In this document: in pieces, positions 6,660 to 14,999 of the stretch | Layout of the letters: each line of letters begins with the position of its first letter | How positions within the stretch are numbered: the stretch's first letter is position 1 | Source of the DNA: Flavobacteriaceae bacterium | Lineage (GTDB): Bacteria; Bacteroidota; Bacteroidia; Flavobacteriales; Flavobacteriaceae | NCBI GenBank assembly: GCA_027080135.1 | Contig: JALWUJ010000161.1 | Span: 1 to 37,122, forward strand | Length of the DNA: 37,122 nucleotides | Direction of reading: 5' to 3' | Translations under genes and position numbers: made by a program | The notes under the pieces: generated by a model | Database searches by the model: none | Told to the model about the DNA's origin: nothing | Seen by the model: the letters and a program-made list of their open reading frames with translations, nothing else

Positions 6660-7571
6660 ATGGTCGACATCACAAACAAATCCACCACACTCCGTACTGC
6701 AATCGCACAAGCCATTGTAAAAGTGAGTAAGTCCGAAACTATCGAGGCAATAAAAAACGATACCGTTCCGAAAGGAAATGTTTTTGCAATGAGCAAAGCC
6801 GCAGGATTATTAGGCGTTAAAAAAACACCTGAACTCCTTCCCGATTGCCATCCAATGCCTATTGAATTCTCCGGAATTGAATACGAAATCAACGGTTTGG
6901 AAATTACAGTGCTCTTCAGCGTAAAAACCATTTACAAAACGGGCGTTGAAGTGGAAGCAATGCACGGAGCAAGTGTCGTGGCTTTAAATATGTACGATAT
7001 GTTAAAGCCTATTGACAAAGGAATCGAAATCCATCAAATAAAATTATTGAAGAAAAAAGGAGGTAAATCCGACTTTAAAGATCGCTTCCGAAAAGATTTA
7101 ACCGCTGCGGTGATTGTGTGTTCCGATAGTATTTCAGCAGGGCAAAAAGAAGATCGTGCAGGCAAAGCAATTATTAAAAAGTTGGAAGAAAGTGATGTGG
7201 CAATTTCAGATTATATCATTATTCCAGATGAAAAAGAGGTAATTCAGGAAAAAGTAAAAACCTATCAAAAACAAGGAATTGATATGGTAATCTACACAGG
7301 CGGCACCGGACTTTCAAAAAGAGATGTCACACCGGAAGCATTGATTCCTTTATTAGACAGAAGAATTTCCGGAATTGAAGAAGCTATCCGAAATTACGGT
7401 CAAGACCGAACACCCTATTCTATGCTTTCCAGAAGTGTTGCCGGAACCATCGAAAAAACCTTAGTATTAGCATTGCCAGGTTCTACCAACGGAGCAAGAG
7501 AATCTATGGAAGCTATATTTCCTGCTGTATTACATTTATTTAGAATTTTAAAAGGTGCTCGTCACGATTAA
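6660..7571 (+). CDS. moaCB: bifunctional MoaC-MoaB/MogA fusion (cPMP synthase plus molybdopterin adenylyltransferase)
   Basis: Residues 1 to about 145 are MoaC, which finishes cPMP after Moa[15 protein letters not shown] at the start, [10 protein letters not shown] near 60 and the [19 protein letters not shown] stretch near 100. Residues from about 155 to 303 are a MogA/MoaB domain, which adenylylates molybdopterin before MoeA acts: [30 protein letters not shown] and [14 protein letters not shown]. The junction is a Lys-rich linker ([15 protein letters not shown]). It joins an early and a late pathway step in one chain. The stop overlaps the moaA start (TAATG). Confidence 0.96.
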   Translation: MVDITNKSTTLRTAIAQAIVKVSKSETIEAIKNDTVPKGNVFAMSKAAGLLGVKKTPELLPDCHPMPIEFSGIEYEINGLEITVLFSVKTIYKTGVEVEAMHGASVVALNMYDMLKPIDKGIEIHQIKLLKKKGGKSDFKDRFRKDLTAAVIVCSDSISAGQKEDRAGKAIIKKLEESDVAISDYIIIPDEKEVIQEKVKTYQKQGIDMVIYTGGTGLSKRDVTPEALIPLLDRRISGIEEAIRNYGQDRTPYSMLSRSVAGTIEKTLVLALPGSTNGARESMEAIFPAVLHLFRILKGARHD

Positions 7572-8578
7572 TGAAGAAACAGACTCCCATATTAACCGAT
7601 AGTTTTAAGCGAAAACACAGTTATTTACGTATTTCGCTCACAGAACGTTGTAATTTAAGATGTACGTATTGTATGCCTGCCGAAGGGGTTCCACTAGTTC
7701 CAAGGTCTCATATTATGACTTATGATGAGATTTACAAAATCGCCAAAACCTTTACAGATAATGGCGTTACAAAAATCAGATTAACAGGCGGTGAGCCTTT
7801 AATTAGGAAAGATATTCCTGTAATTTTAGAAAAACTGGCTTCCCTTCCTGTGGAAATTGGTATTACTACCAACGGAATTACTATCGATAAACAAATCGAG
7901 ACATTAAAACAATTCAACATCAAAAATATCAACGTGAGTTTAGACACGTTGAATGAAGCAAAATTTAAGGAAATCACGCGTCGGAATCATTTTGAAAAAG
8001 TATATCAAAACATACTTCTTTTAGTTGAAAATGGATTTGATGTAAAGATCAACGCAGTGCTTATTAAAGATTTTAATGATAATGAAATTATCGATTTTAT
8101 TGAAATGACTAAGAAGCTTCCTGTATCCTTTCGGTTTATAGAATTTATGCCTTTTGACGGAAATAAATGGGATTTAAAAAAGATGGTTTCTTATTCTGAA
8201 ATAATGAAAAAAGTAAATCATCATTATTCTGAAGCAAAAGTAGAACGACTCCAAGATGCAGAAAACGACACTTCAAAAAATTACAGAATTAAAGGTTTTA
8301 AAGGAAGCTTTGCAATTATTAGTTCAGTAACCAATCCGTTTTGTGATTCCTGCAATCGTTTGCGATTAACTGCCGATGGGAAATTAAAAAACTGTTTATT
8401 TTCGGCTACAGAATCTGATATACTTACGATACTTCGAGAAGGAAAATCCATAGAACCTATCATTCAAAAAGCGGTGCTTGGAAAATTTAAAATCCGAGGA
8501 GGAATGGATACTTTAGAAAAACTTCAAGAGCCTGATTTACATTCCAAAAATAGGAGTATGATTTCTATTGGTGGGTAA
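7571..8578 (+). CDS. moaA: GTP 3',8-cyclase MoaA (radical SAM)
   Basis: MoaA rearranges GTP to 3',8-cyclo-GTP, the first committed step of Moco synthesis. It has two Fe-S sites: the radical-SAM triad CNLRCTYC near residue 27 and the C-terminal set CDSCNRLRLTADGKLKNC near 258. GGEPL follows near 75. The conserved Gly-Gly tail is present (MISIGG). At 335 residues the length is normal. It is coupled to moaC/B by a one-base overlap. A second, isolated copy of its last codons lies 138 bp downstream. Confidence 0.97.
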   Translation: MKKQTPILTDSFKRKHSYLRISLTERCNLRCTYCMPAEGVPLVPRSHIMTYDEIYKIAKTFTDNGVTKIRLTGGEPLIRKDIPVILEKLASLPVEIGITTNGITIDKQIETLKQFNIKNINVSLDTLNEAKFKEITRRNHFEKVYQNILLLVENGFDVKINAVLIKDFNDNEIIDFIEMTKKLPVSFRFIEFMPFDGNKWDLKKMVSYSEIMKKVNHHYSEAKVERLQDAENDTSKNYRIKGFKGSFAIISSVTNPFCDSCNRLRLTADGKLKNCLFSATESDILTILREGKSIEPIIQKAVLGKFKIRGGMDTLEKLQEPDLHSKNRSMISIGG

Positions 8579-8716
8579 TAGTTTTCAGATAATAACTAAT
8601 TTATGTTAGTACAAAGATATTTTTAGAGCCTATTTGTATTAGTCTATTGATATATAATAAATTATTTCTGTCCAGAAATTTCATAATAAAATATTGAAGG
8701 ATTTTCAAAACAGACT

Positions 8717-8737
8717 ATGATTTCTATTGGAGGTTAA
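8717..8737 (+). pseudogene. vestige of a duplicated moaA 3' end
   Basis: ATG ATT TCT ATT GGA GGT TAA encodes MISIGG-stop, the exact C-terminal hexapeptide of MoaA, in an intergenic region. Upstream in the same frame the residues SKQT stand where MoaA has KNRS. Earlier sequence no longer aligns well. It is probably the decayed end of a tandem duplication or rearrangement. Confidence 0.55.
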
Positions 8738-8900
8738 ATTTCGGCTACTTTTAATTATCATTAGTTGGATTAGATAACAAAGTGTTCTGGTTAGTTACAA
8801 TAAAGTCTTTGTTCATACAGTGAATTGTTCTTACATCATATATCTAATTTTTCTTCATTTAAAATAAAAAAATGAACCTATGGTAAGAAATTAAATTATT

Positions 8901-8916
8901 AAGACAATATTGTCTT
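8901..8916. promoter_or_regulatory. palindromic operator AAGAC-N6-GTCTT upstream of the 601-aa gene
   Basis: AAGACAATATTGTCTT is a perfect 16-bp palindrome. Its centre lies 27.5 bases before the -7-like box TACTTTTC (8936-8943), a position suited to an activator. Related sites with the AAAGAY / RTCTTT half-sites occur before norQ (10784) and ric (23479). Confidence 0.6.
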
Positions 8917-8967
8917 TTATCTGTTTTTTATGAAGTACTTTTCGGACGTTATTATAAAAAATAAACT

Positions 8968-10773
8968 ATGAAAAAGTCACATTCATTTCATATCCCAGTA
9001 ATGGGAATAGGATTTACCATAGACACACCTATTAAAGTTGCACAATACGGTATGGATTCTGTAATTTCTTTGGTAGATGATATTTTATTGGAGAAGTTGC
9101 GAAAAATGTATAGCGAAAAATTTGAGATTCCTTACCATGAAATTTCAGATAAAGTAGAGGATTTTAGAGCAAAACGCATTACTTCTTATTTAAATTTAAT
9201 CAATGATATTGCCATAGAAAAATTTGAGTCATTGAAAAATGTTTCCGAAGAAAAAAGCAATGAAATTAAAAAATATGTCAGCTTTTTACCAGAATATTCA
9301 AGCCTTAAAAAAGAATTTTTAAAACTTACTTCTTCAGGAGTAAATTATTCTGAAATTAAAAAATGGGCAAAGAAAAACCTTACCATGGGAAGTATTGATG
9401 TAAACATCATGACCAAAGTGGATAAGGATAATTACAAAGAAAATGAGAAACTAAGCGGAGAATTTAACGATGCTCACGCGGCACTTCGAGGATTTGCGAA
9501 CAGTAATTTAAAATCTTCGGTAGTTCTTTCCGCAGGAATGAATCCTAGATTATACGCTTATATGTCTCAGTTTGATGATTTTTATCCCAACGAAAAAGGA
9601 GAGATCAACAAGAAGATTATTTTAAAAGTGAGCGATTATCGTTCGGCAATGATTCAGGGTAAATTTTTAGCTAAAAAAGGATTATGGGTCTCAGAATATA
9701 GAATCGAATCTGGATTAAATTGTGGAGGTCACGCTTTTGCAACCGACGGATTTTTACTAGGCCCTGTATTGGAAGAATTCAAAGAAAAACGAACGGAATT
9801 AATCGATTCTATTCAAGGTATATTAAATTCAGTCTTAGAAAGTCAGAACAGAACTATTCCAACAAACCCTTTATCCATAGAGATTACCGCTCAAGGAGGT
9901 GTTGGAACCGAAGAAGAACACGACTTTTTATTAGATCATTATCAAGTAGATTCTGTAGGTTGGGGAACGCCCTTTTTATTGGTTCCAGAAGCGACAACGG
10001 TAGATAAAAAAACGCTTCAACAATTAGCAGAAGCCAAAGAAAAAGACCTGTATTTAAGTGACATTTCACCACTTGGAATTCCGTTTAATAATCTTCGTGG
10101 AAACACCAAAGATTTAGAAAAAGAATCAAAAATTGATATTGATAGACCAGGATCTGTTTGCCCAAAAAGATTTGTCGCTTTAAACAAAGAATTTAGTGAA
10201 AAAGGAATTTGTACCGCTTCCAGAGATTATCAAAGAAATAAAATTAAGGAGTTAACTTCCGAAAATTTACCAGAACAAGAGCACCAATTTAAACTTAATA
10301 AAATAACCGAAAAAACCTGTACCTGTGTAGGTTTAGGAACTTCTGCCCTCCTAGCTTACGGTTTGGATACCAAGGTGGAAGGCGAAGGTGTTTCGGTGTG
10401 CCCAGGACCAAATATGGCGTATTATTCTAAGGTGATGAGTTTAAAGGAAATTACCAATCACATCTACGGAAGGCAAAATGTAATGACCAGAAACGATCGC
10501 CCAAATATGTTTATTAAGGAATTGAATATTTACATCGATTATCTTAAAAATAAGTTGGAAGAAACCAAAGGAGAATTAGATAAGAAGCAAGAAAAATACT
10601 TCTCAACTTTTTCAAATAATTTAAAGGAAGGGATCTCTTATTACAACAACTTATTTACTACGGTAAAAGATACTTTTGAAGCCTCAAAAGCAACTGTTTT
10701 AAATGAATTAGAATTCAGTAAAAACAAATTACAAGTCATTAGTATTGCAATTGAAAACAGCAAGAAAATATAA
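8968..10773 (+). CDS. unrecognised TIM-barrel-like, Cys-rich protein of the NO-reductase cluster
   Basis: I cannot name this 601-residue protein. Its N-terminal strand (HIPVMGIGFTIDTPIKVAQY) and the later motifs GLNCGGHAFATDG (Cys252), ITAQGGVGTEEEHD (about 307-320) and DSVGWGTPFLLVPE (about 328-341) look like an FMN/phosphate-binding TIM barrel of the nitronate-monooxygenase or glutamate-synthase type. Behind it lies a cluster of cysteines, C398, C415, C451, C453 and C478, in motifs such as SVCPKRF, KTCTCVGLG and VSVCPGP, suggesting a metal or Fe-S site. The last 85 residues are Lys/Glu-rich and probably coiled coil. No signal peptide or membrane segment is visible, so it should be cytoplasmic. 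It directly precedes norQ-norD and has its own palindromic operator. A redox role in NO metabolism or NOR assembly is inference. Confidence 0.8.
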   Translation: MKKSHSFHIPVMGIGFTIDTPIKVAQYGMDSVISLVDDILLEKLRKMYSEKFEIPYHEISDKVEDFRAKRITSYLNLINDIAIEKFESLKNVSEEKSNEIKKYVSFLPEYSSLKKEFLKLTSSGVNYSEIKKWAKKNLTMGSIDVNIMTKVDKDNYKENEKLSGEFNDAHAALRGFANSNLKSSVVLSAGMNPRLYAYMSQFDDFYPNEKGEINKKIILKVSDYRSAMIQGKFLAKKGLWVSEYRIESGLNCGGHAFATDGFLLGPVLEEFKEKRTELIDSIQGILNSVLESQNRTIPTNPLSIEITAQGGVGTEEEHDFLLDHYQVDSVGWGTPFLLVPEATTVDKKTLQQLAEAKEKDLYLSDISPLGIPFNNLRGNTKDLEKESKIDIDRPGSVCPKRFVALNKEFSEKGICTASRDYQRNKIKELTSENLPEQEHQFKLNKITEKTCTCVGLGTSALLAYGLDTKVEGEGVSVCPGPNMAYYSKVMSLKEITNHIYGRQNVMTRNDRPNMFIKELNIYIDYLKNKLEETKGELDKKQEKYFSTFSNNLKEGISYYNNLFTTVKDTFEASKATVLNELEFSKNKLQVISIAIENSKKI

Positions 10774-10783
10774 ATAAATATTA

Positions 10784-10801
10784 AAAGACTATTTTGTCTT
10801 T
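10784..10801. promoter_or_regulatory. palindrome AAAGAC-N6-GTCTTT before norQ
   Basis: AAAGACTATTTTGTCTTT lies 11 bases after the preceding stop and 59 bases before the norQ ATG. It shares half-sites and 6-nt spacing with the sites at 8901 and 23479. A T-rich run follows, so a weak terminator is an alternative reading. I could not place a consensus -7 box after it with certainty. Confidence 0.5.
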
Positions 10802-10860
10802 TTATTTCGTTTTCACGCTACTATTTAGTAACTTGCGGGTAATTAAAATCACTAATTACT

Positions 10861-11640
10861 ATGAGTAATCATACACCCTATTATCACGAAGTTGGAAAGG
10901 AAGTTGAAGTTTTTGAGCAAGCCTACAAAAACAAACTTCCTTTTCTTTTAAAAGGACCAACAGGTACCGGAAAATCTCGTTTTATTGAATATATGGCGAG
11001 TAAACTGGAAACAAAAATCATTACTATTTCCTGTCATGAAGAAACCTCATCTACAGATTTAGTTGGGCGATATATTATCAAAGGCGCCGAGACCGTTTGG
11101 TTGGATGGGCCTTTAACCACTGCCGTTAAGGAAGGTGCAATTATATATTTGGATGAAATTGCCGAAGCTCGCCCCGACGTTATTGTTGCGATACATTCCT
11201 TAACCGATCACCGTCGAGAATTGTTTATCGACAAATTAGGTGAAGTGGTAAAAGCACATTCAAATTTTATGTTGGTTGCTTCATTTAATCCCGGATATCA
11301 AAGAGGGTTCAAAGAATTAAAACCATCTACAAGGCAACGATTTGTAGCGATGACATTTGATTATCCTTCCGAAAAAATTGAAACTGAGATTTTAATTAAT
11401 GAAACCGAAATAGATTCAAGTACGGCAAAAAAACTAGTCAATATTGGAGGGAAAATCAGAAATTTAACCGAATTAGGATTAACCGAAACCGTTTCAACTC
11501 GTTTGTTGGTTGATGCTGCGAAGTTAATTTCTAGTGGTTTGGCAAAACGACTTTCTGTACATGTTGCAGTGGTCGAACCCTTAACAGATGATGTGGAAGT
11601 AGCTACTGCATTAAAGGATTTATGTGATTTGATGATATAG
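10861..11640 (+). CDS. norQ: MoxR-type AAA+ ATPase NorQ
   Basis: NorQ/CbbQ ATPases work with a VWA partner (NorD) to remodel and activate nitric oxide reductase, probably during insertion of the non-heme iron. The 259-residue chain has Walker A GPTGTGKS near residue 37, Walker B IIYLDEIAEARPD near 97, the sensor region VASFNPGYQRGFKELKPSTRQRF near 140 to 160 typical of NorQ/CbbQ, and a CbbQ-like C-terminus. norD follows after 57 bases on the same strand, which supports the name over other MoxR members. Confidence 0.92.
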   Translation: MSNHTPYYHEVGKEVEVFEQAYKNKLPFLLKGPTGTGKSRFIEYMASKLETKIITISCHEETSSTDLVGRYIIKGAETVWLDGPLTTAVKEGAIIYLDEIAEARPDVIVAIHSLTDHRRELFIDKLGEVVKAHSNFMLVASFNPGYQRGFKELKPSTRQRFVAMTFDYPSEKIETEILINETEIDSSTAKKLVNIGGKIRNLTELGLTETVSTRLLVDAAKLISSGLAKRLSVHVAVVEPLTDDVEVATALKDLCDLMI

Positions 11641-11697
11641 TACAGTCTTCAGTTGGTAGTACTCAGTCTTCAGCCAGCTGAATAAAAAAAACAAACA

Positions 11698-13473
11698 ATG
11701 TTCGAGTTCGAGCCAGATGAATATATTTTTACCAAGTTCGCTTTCTTTTTCAAAAACCGAAAAAAGAAAAAAGAAGCACAACTTCAATACGCGGTAAATT
11801 TAAGTGATATTAAATCTCGACTTACCATTTTCGCAAGAGCTGTCACTGGAAATGCCATTGAAATATACGATGCAGAACGAGAAGGCGGTTACCGAAACAA
11901 CAACTTCTTTTTACCTTCAAAATTTTCAGAATTTAAAAAGATAGAAGATAATATCTCCTACTATTTATTTCGGATTTTGTATTTATCCATTCAGAAAAAC
12001 TTAGATTTAAATTGGACAGGTGCTGAAGAACACGAACTAAAAGAATCTCAAGAAGCAGCTAAAAACCATTCCGATAAAGTATTGAAAGAATTGTTCCTTC
12101 AATTTCCAATTACCGAAAAATACCATCAAGATTTATTAGCGTACTATTCCCAAAAAACAAAAAAAGGTAAAGAGGTGGACACTACGTTTATCTACGGAAA
12201 ATGGATGCGTAATAACCCAGAAGATGAAACGGAAAAAAAATTAAAAAACTTTAGCGATAAAGTTAAAAAAGCACCAAATGAAAAGCCAAAAACGGTTTTA
12301 AAAAACAAAGCGGTAGAGGAGATTATTTCTGTTCAGATAGATCAGAAACAAGTGGAAGATATGGTCTTACAACATCAGTTTGAAAAAGTAGAAACTGCTG
12401 AAGAATTTGGTGGAAACTTTAGAGATATGGATGGCGATGATGATTTACAAGACCACGAAAATGCCTTGGAAGAATTGAATATGAAATACACTGTTCGTGT
12501 TGATGACACGGTACATTCAGTATATCAAGCAGATTTTATTGAGAACACGACTGTTTCAGAAAGTGCCGAAGCAGCATCTAGTAATTATCATATCGAATAT
12601 GATGAATGGGATTATACCAAACGTAAATACAAAGAGAATTTCTGTAAAGTATATCCTAAAAACATCACTGAAACCAATATTCCGTTTTATAAAAAAACCA
12701 TTCGTGAAAACGCTTCGACATTGATGGGACTCCGGAAAATGTTGACCAATGTAAATAATAAATTTCAGCAACAACGTAGACAAACTCAGGGGGAGGAATT
12801 CGATTTAGATTCGTTGATAGATTTGTATGTTGATGTTCATAGTGGGCACACTCCTTCCGAAAAAATATACCTATCCAAACGTAAAAAAGAAAAAGACCTT
12901 TCCATTTTAATGTTGCTAGATGTTAGTTTGTCAAGTGATGGTTATGCTGCCGGAAATAAAGTAATTGACGTGGAAAAACAGGTTTCTATCTTATTTGGAG
13001 AGATTTTAAATGAGTTTAATGTTGATTTTTCCATCGATTGTTTTCATTCAAAAACTAGAAATTATTCGACCTATCAAACTATTAAGTGTTTTGATGAAGA
13101 TTGGGACAAAGCCAAATTCAAAGTGGGATCTATTCAACCCGAAGGTTATACTCGTATTGGTGCTGCGTTGCGGCATTCTGGAGCGATGTTAGACAAACGT
13201 GATACTAAAAATAAATGGGTGATTCTTATTTCGGACGGGAAACCAAACGATTACGATAAATATGAAGGAAAGTACGGTGTAAACGATGTAAAACAGGCCT
13301 TACGAGAACTAAACGAGCGAAATATTAATTCCTATGCATTGGCAATCGAGGCGGAAGCTAAGTATTATTTGCCGCAGATGTTTGGGCAAAATCACTATCA
13401 AATTTTAACCACTCCTGTTGAGTTATTAGAATCTTTGGTGAAGTTATATGAAAAAATTAAGCATCAATCATGA
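11698..13473 (+). CDS. norD: VWA-domain protein NorD
   Basis: The 591-residue product has a long, charged N-terminal region and a C-terminal von Willebrand A domain. The MIDAS metal site is complete: MLLDVSLSSDG near residue 405, the Thr in EGYTRIGAALRHSG near 483, and the Asp in LISDGKPNDYDKYEGKYG near 511, where GKPNDYDxYEGxYG is the NorD signature. Together with NorQ it forms a chelatase-like machine for NOR maturation in the cytoplasm. The stop overlaps the start of the following lipoprotein gene (ATGA). Confidence 0.93.
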   Translation: MFEFEPDEYIFTKFAFFFKNRKKKKEAQLQYAVNLSDIKSRLTIFARAVTGNAIEIYDAEREGGYRNNNFFLPSKFSEFKKIEDNISYYLFRILYLSIQKNLDLNWTGAEEHELKESQEAAKNHSDKVLKELFLQFPITEKYHQDLLAYYSQKTKKGKEVDTTFIYGKWMRNNPEDETEKKLKNFSDKVKKAPNEKPKTVLKNKAVEEIISVQIDQKQVEDMVLQHQFEKVETAEEFGGNFRDMDGDDDLQDHENALEELNMKYTVRVDDTVHSVYQADFIENTTVSESAEAASSNYHIEYDEWDYTKRKYKENFCKVYPKNITETNIPFYKKTIRENASTLMGLRKMLTNVNNKFQQQRRQTQGEEFDLDSLIDLYVDVHSGHTPSEKIYLSKRKKEKDLSILMLLDVSLSSDGYAAGNKVIDVEKQVSILFGEILNEFNVDFSIDCFHSKTRNYSTYQTIKCFDEDWDKAKFKVGSIQPEGYTRIGAALRHSGAMLDKRDTKNKWVILISDGKPNDYDKYEGKYGVNDVKQALRELNERNINSYALAIEAEAKYYLPQMFGQNHYQILTTPVELLESLVKLYEKIKHQS

Positions 13474-13973
13474 AGCTGTTTTCAATTCTATTTTTAACAA
13501 CTCTATTGATTTCTTGTCAGCAAAAAGAAATTAATTATTCTGAAGTTATTTTAGAAAATGGAATTATAAACACTGAGTTTCTTCAAGAAATAGATGATTC
13601 TGAGAAAGCATTGATTAGCGGTTATTTATTTGCTTACGGAAATGAATGTACTTCAGAGAAAAGCCATATTAAATGCGATATTCTAAAGGAATTATCTGTT
13701 GAAAATGAATGTGATCCAGAACATATTTCAAAGCTTCAAAAATGGTTTTCAGAAGATCTAATGATGAGAATAAAATTATTGAATTGCCCTAATTTACCTC
13801 AAAAAGGAGCCATTCAAAATACAATTTATAAAATTGAATTAAAACGTAAAAACGACACGATTACTATAGTATTCAGCGTAAAAGGACTGAATAATTCTCA
13901 AGAAAAAAGTTGGGATATAGAGCAATCAAATTCATATATCATAAAAAATGAAACCTTTATAATTTTAAAATAG
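13470..13973 (+). CDS. small lipoprotein in the nor cluster, function unknown
   Basis: The 167-residue protein begins with a type II signal peptide, MKLFSILFLTTLLISC, with the lipobox Cys at residue 16. The mature part is polar, with four further cysteines (in NECTSEK, IKCDIL, NECDPE and LNCPNL) and a beta-rich end. I recognise no family. It overlaps norD by four bases and ends directly against norE (TAG then ATG), so it is almost certainly co-translated with them and acts at the outer or periplasmic face of a membrane. The paired cysteines might form disulfides or bind a metal; this is a guess from their number only. Confidence 0.85.
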   Translation: MKLFSILFLTTLLISCQQKEINYSEVILENGIINTEFLQEIDDSEKALISGYLFAYGNECTSEKSHIKCDILKELSVENECDPEHISKLQKWFSEDLMMRIKLLNCPNLPQKGAIQNTIYKIELKRKNDTITIVFSVKGLNNSQEKSWDIEQSNSYIIKNETFIILK

Positions 13974-14555
13974 ATGGAAGCTACAAAAATCGATTATAAA
14001 AACGTCTATTATCCGCCAGGAGGAATCTTGCTCTGGATTATTATTTTTTTAGAACTCATCACTTTTGGTGTTGCATTAATAGCCTTGGTATTTTATACAA
14101 AAGAAGACCCTGTTTTGTTTCACGAATCTCGATTACATCTCAACGTTACTTTTGGAACCATCAATACTGTTTTATTACTAACCAGTGGATTTTTTATGGC
14201 AGTTACTGTTCATGAACTCAAACAAAATCAGAAAGAAAAAGCTAAAAAACACTTGCTTTTAACAATGCTTTTTGGAGTGTTATTTCTAGTGTTGAAATCT
14301 ATTGAATACAATGCAAAATTAGACGCAGGATTCCTAATAGGAAGCAATACATTTTTTACTTTTTACTGGATGCTAACTTTATTTCATGTGATTCATGTGA
14401 TAGTTGGTTTGGTGATTTTATCTTCGGTTTATTTTGGGTTAAAGAAGAAAAACTCAACTACTAAAATTGAAGATGTAGAAGCAAGTGCTGCCTTTTGGCA
14501 TATGTGCGATTTGATTTGGTTATTGCTTTTTCCTGTAATTTATTTAATCTTTTAG
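13974..14555 (+). CDS. norE: cytochrome c oxidase subunit III-like protein, NorE type
   Basis: The 193-residue protein has five membrane segments and the heme-copper oxidase subunit III pattern: PPGGILLWIIIFLELITFG near residue 15, a central EYNAKLDAG loop, TFYWMLTLFHVIHVIVGL near residue 130 and the terminal AAFWHMCDLIWLLLFPVIYL. Such short subunit III proteins beside norQD are called NorE and support NOR activity without being catalytic. It starts immediately after the lipoprotein stop. A terminal-oxidase subunit is the alternative, but no subunit I or II gene is nearby. Confidence 0.83.
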   Translation: MEATKIDYKNVYYPPGGILLWIIIFLELITFGVALIALVFYTKEDPVLFHESRLHLNVTFGTINTVLLLTSGFFMAVTVHELKQNQKEKAKKHLLLTMLFGVLFLVLKSIEYNAKLDAGFLIGSNTFFTFYWMLTLFHVIHVIVGLVILSSVYFGLKKKNSTTKIEDVEASAAFWHMCDLIWLLLFPVIYLIF

Positions 14556-14557
14556 TG

Positions 14558-14794
14558 ATGAAAAAACAACATATAATTACTTGGGTTATTTTAATGATAT
14601 TAACTGTTACTTCTGGATTGGTTTCTCAGTCGGTTGCTGCTTTTGTAGTGCCTGTTATTCTACTTTTAGCTGCTTTTAAATTTATAGGTGTTGCTTTTAA
14701 TTTTATGGAAATGAAAAAGGCTAACATCTTTTGGAAAATATTGATTGTTGGGTATTTGGTGGCTTTTATTGGTGTTGTTTATATGGCTTTATAG
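14558..14794 (+). CDS. norF: small membrane protein of the cytochrome c oxidase subunit IV type, NorF-like
   Basis: The track starts this ORF at 14495 inside norE; the ATG at 14558, three bases after the norE stop, gives a natural 78-residue protein (MKKQHIITWVILM...) with three membrane helices. The middle segment FKFIGVAFNFMEMKKAN matches the helix-loop of prokaryotic COX IV/NorF proteins. It is last in the cluster. Two palindromes follow before the convergent acyl-CoA synthetase gene. Confidence 0.75.
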   Translation: MKKQHIITWVILMILTVTSGLVSQSVAAFVVPVILLLAAFKFIGVAFNFMEMKKANIFWKILIVGYLVAFIGVVYMAL

Positions 14795-14850
14795 AAACAC
14801 GGATGTTACCAATTGAACGGATAATCACAAATAGGAAATCCTTGTTAACC

Positions 14851-14877
14851 TTTGCCAAAGTTTTAAACTTTGGCAAA
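14851..14877. terminator. perfect palindrome after norF, possible terminator
   Basis: TTTGCCAAAGTTT / AAACTTTGGCAAA, 13-bp arms around one base, flanked by an outer TTGTTAA (14842-14848) / TTAACAA (14883-14889) pair. No poly-T tract follows. It could end the norF transcript or be a repeat-type palindrome. Confidence 0.5.
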
Positions 14878-14955
14878 TCTGTTTAACAATATTGTATAAA
14901 AATCCGTGACAATCTGTAATCCCGTTATTTTAGTAATGTTTTAGACACAAATTTC

Positions 14956-14997
14956 ACTAATTACACGAATTATTTATTGATAATCCGTGTAATTAGT
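14956..14997. terminator. bidirectional terminator candidate between norF and the acyl-CoA synthetase
   Basis: Perfect 12-bp arms ACTAATTACACG (14956-14967) and CGTGTAATTAGT (14986-14997) lie next to the minus-strand stop at 15000, in a convergent gap. The stem is AT-rich and lacks a long T-run. Confidence 0.5.
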
Positions 14998-14999
14998 AT

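Larger units (their letters stand above)
8579..8967. other. 389-bp intergenic region between moaA and the 601-aa gene
   Basis: No gene is supported here. It holds the vestigial copy of the moaA 3' end (8717-8737), an AT-rich stretch without clear hairpins, and, in the last 70 bases, a perfect 16-bp palindrome (8901-8916) followed 20 bases later by the -7-like box TACTTTTC (8936-8943). This separates the Moco genes from the NO-reductase cluster. Confidence 0.7.

Noticed and set aside
9720-10007. 95-aa Arg-rich ORF inside the 601-aa gene
   Set aside because: Shadow frame of a clearly coding region; composition is an artefact of frame shift.
14495-14557. N-terminal extension of the norF-like ORF
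   Set aside because: It lies inside norE in another frame; the ATG at 14558 directly after the norE stop is far more natural.
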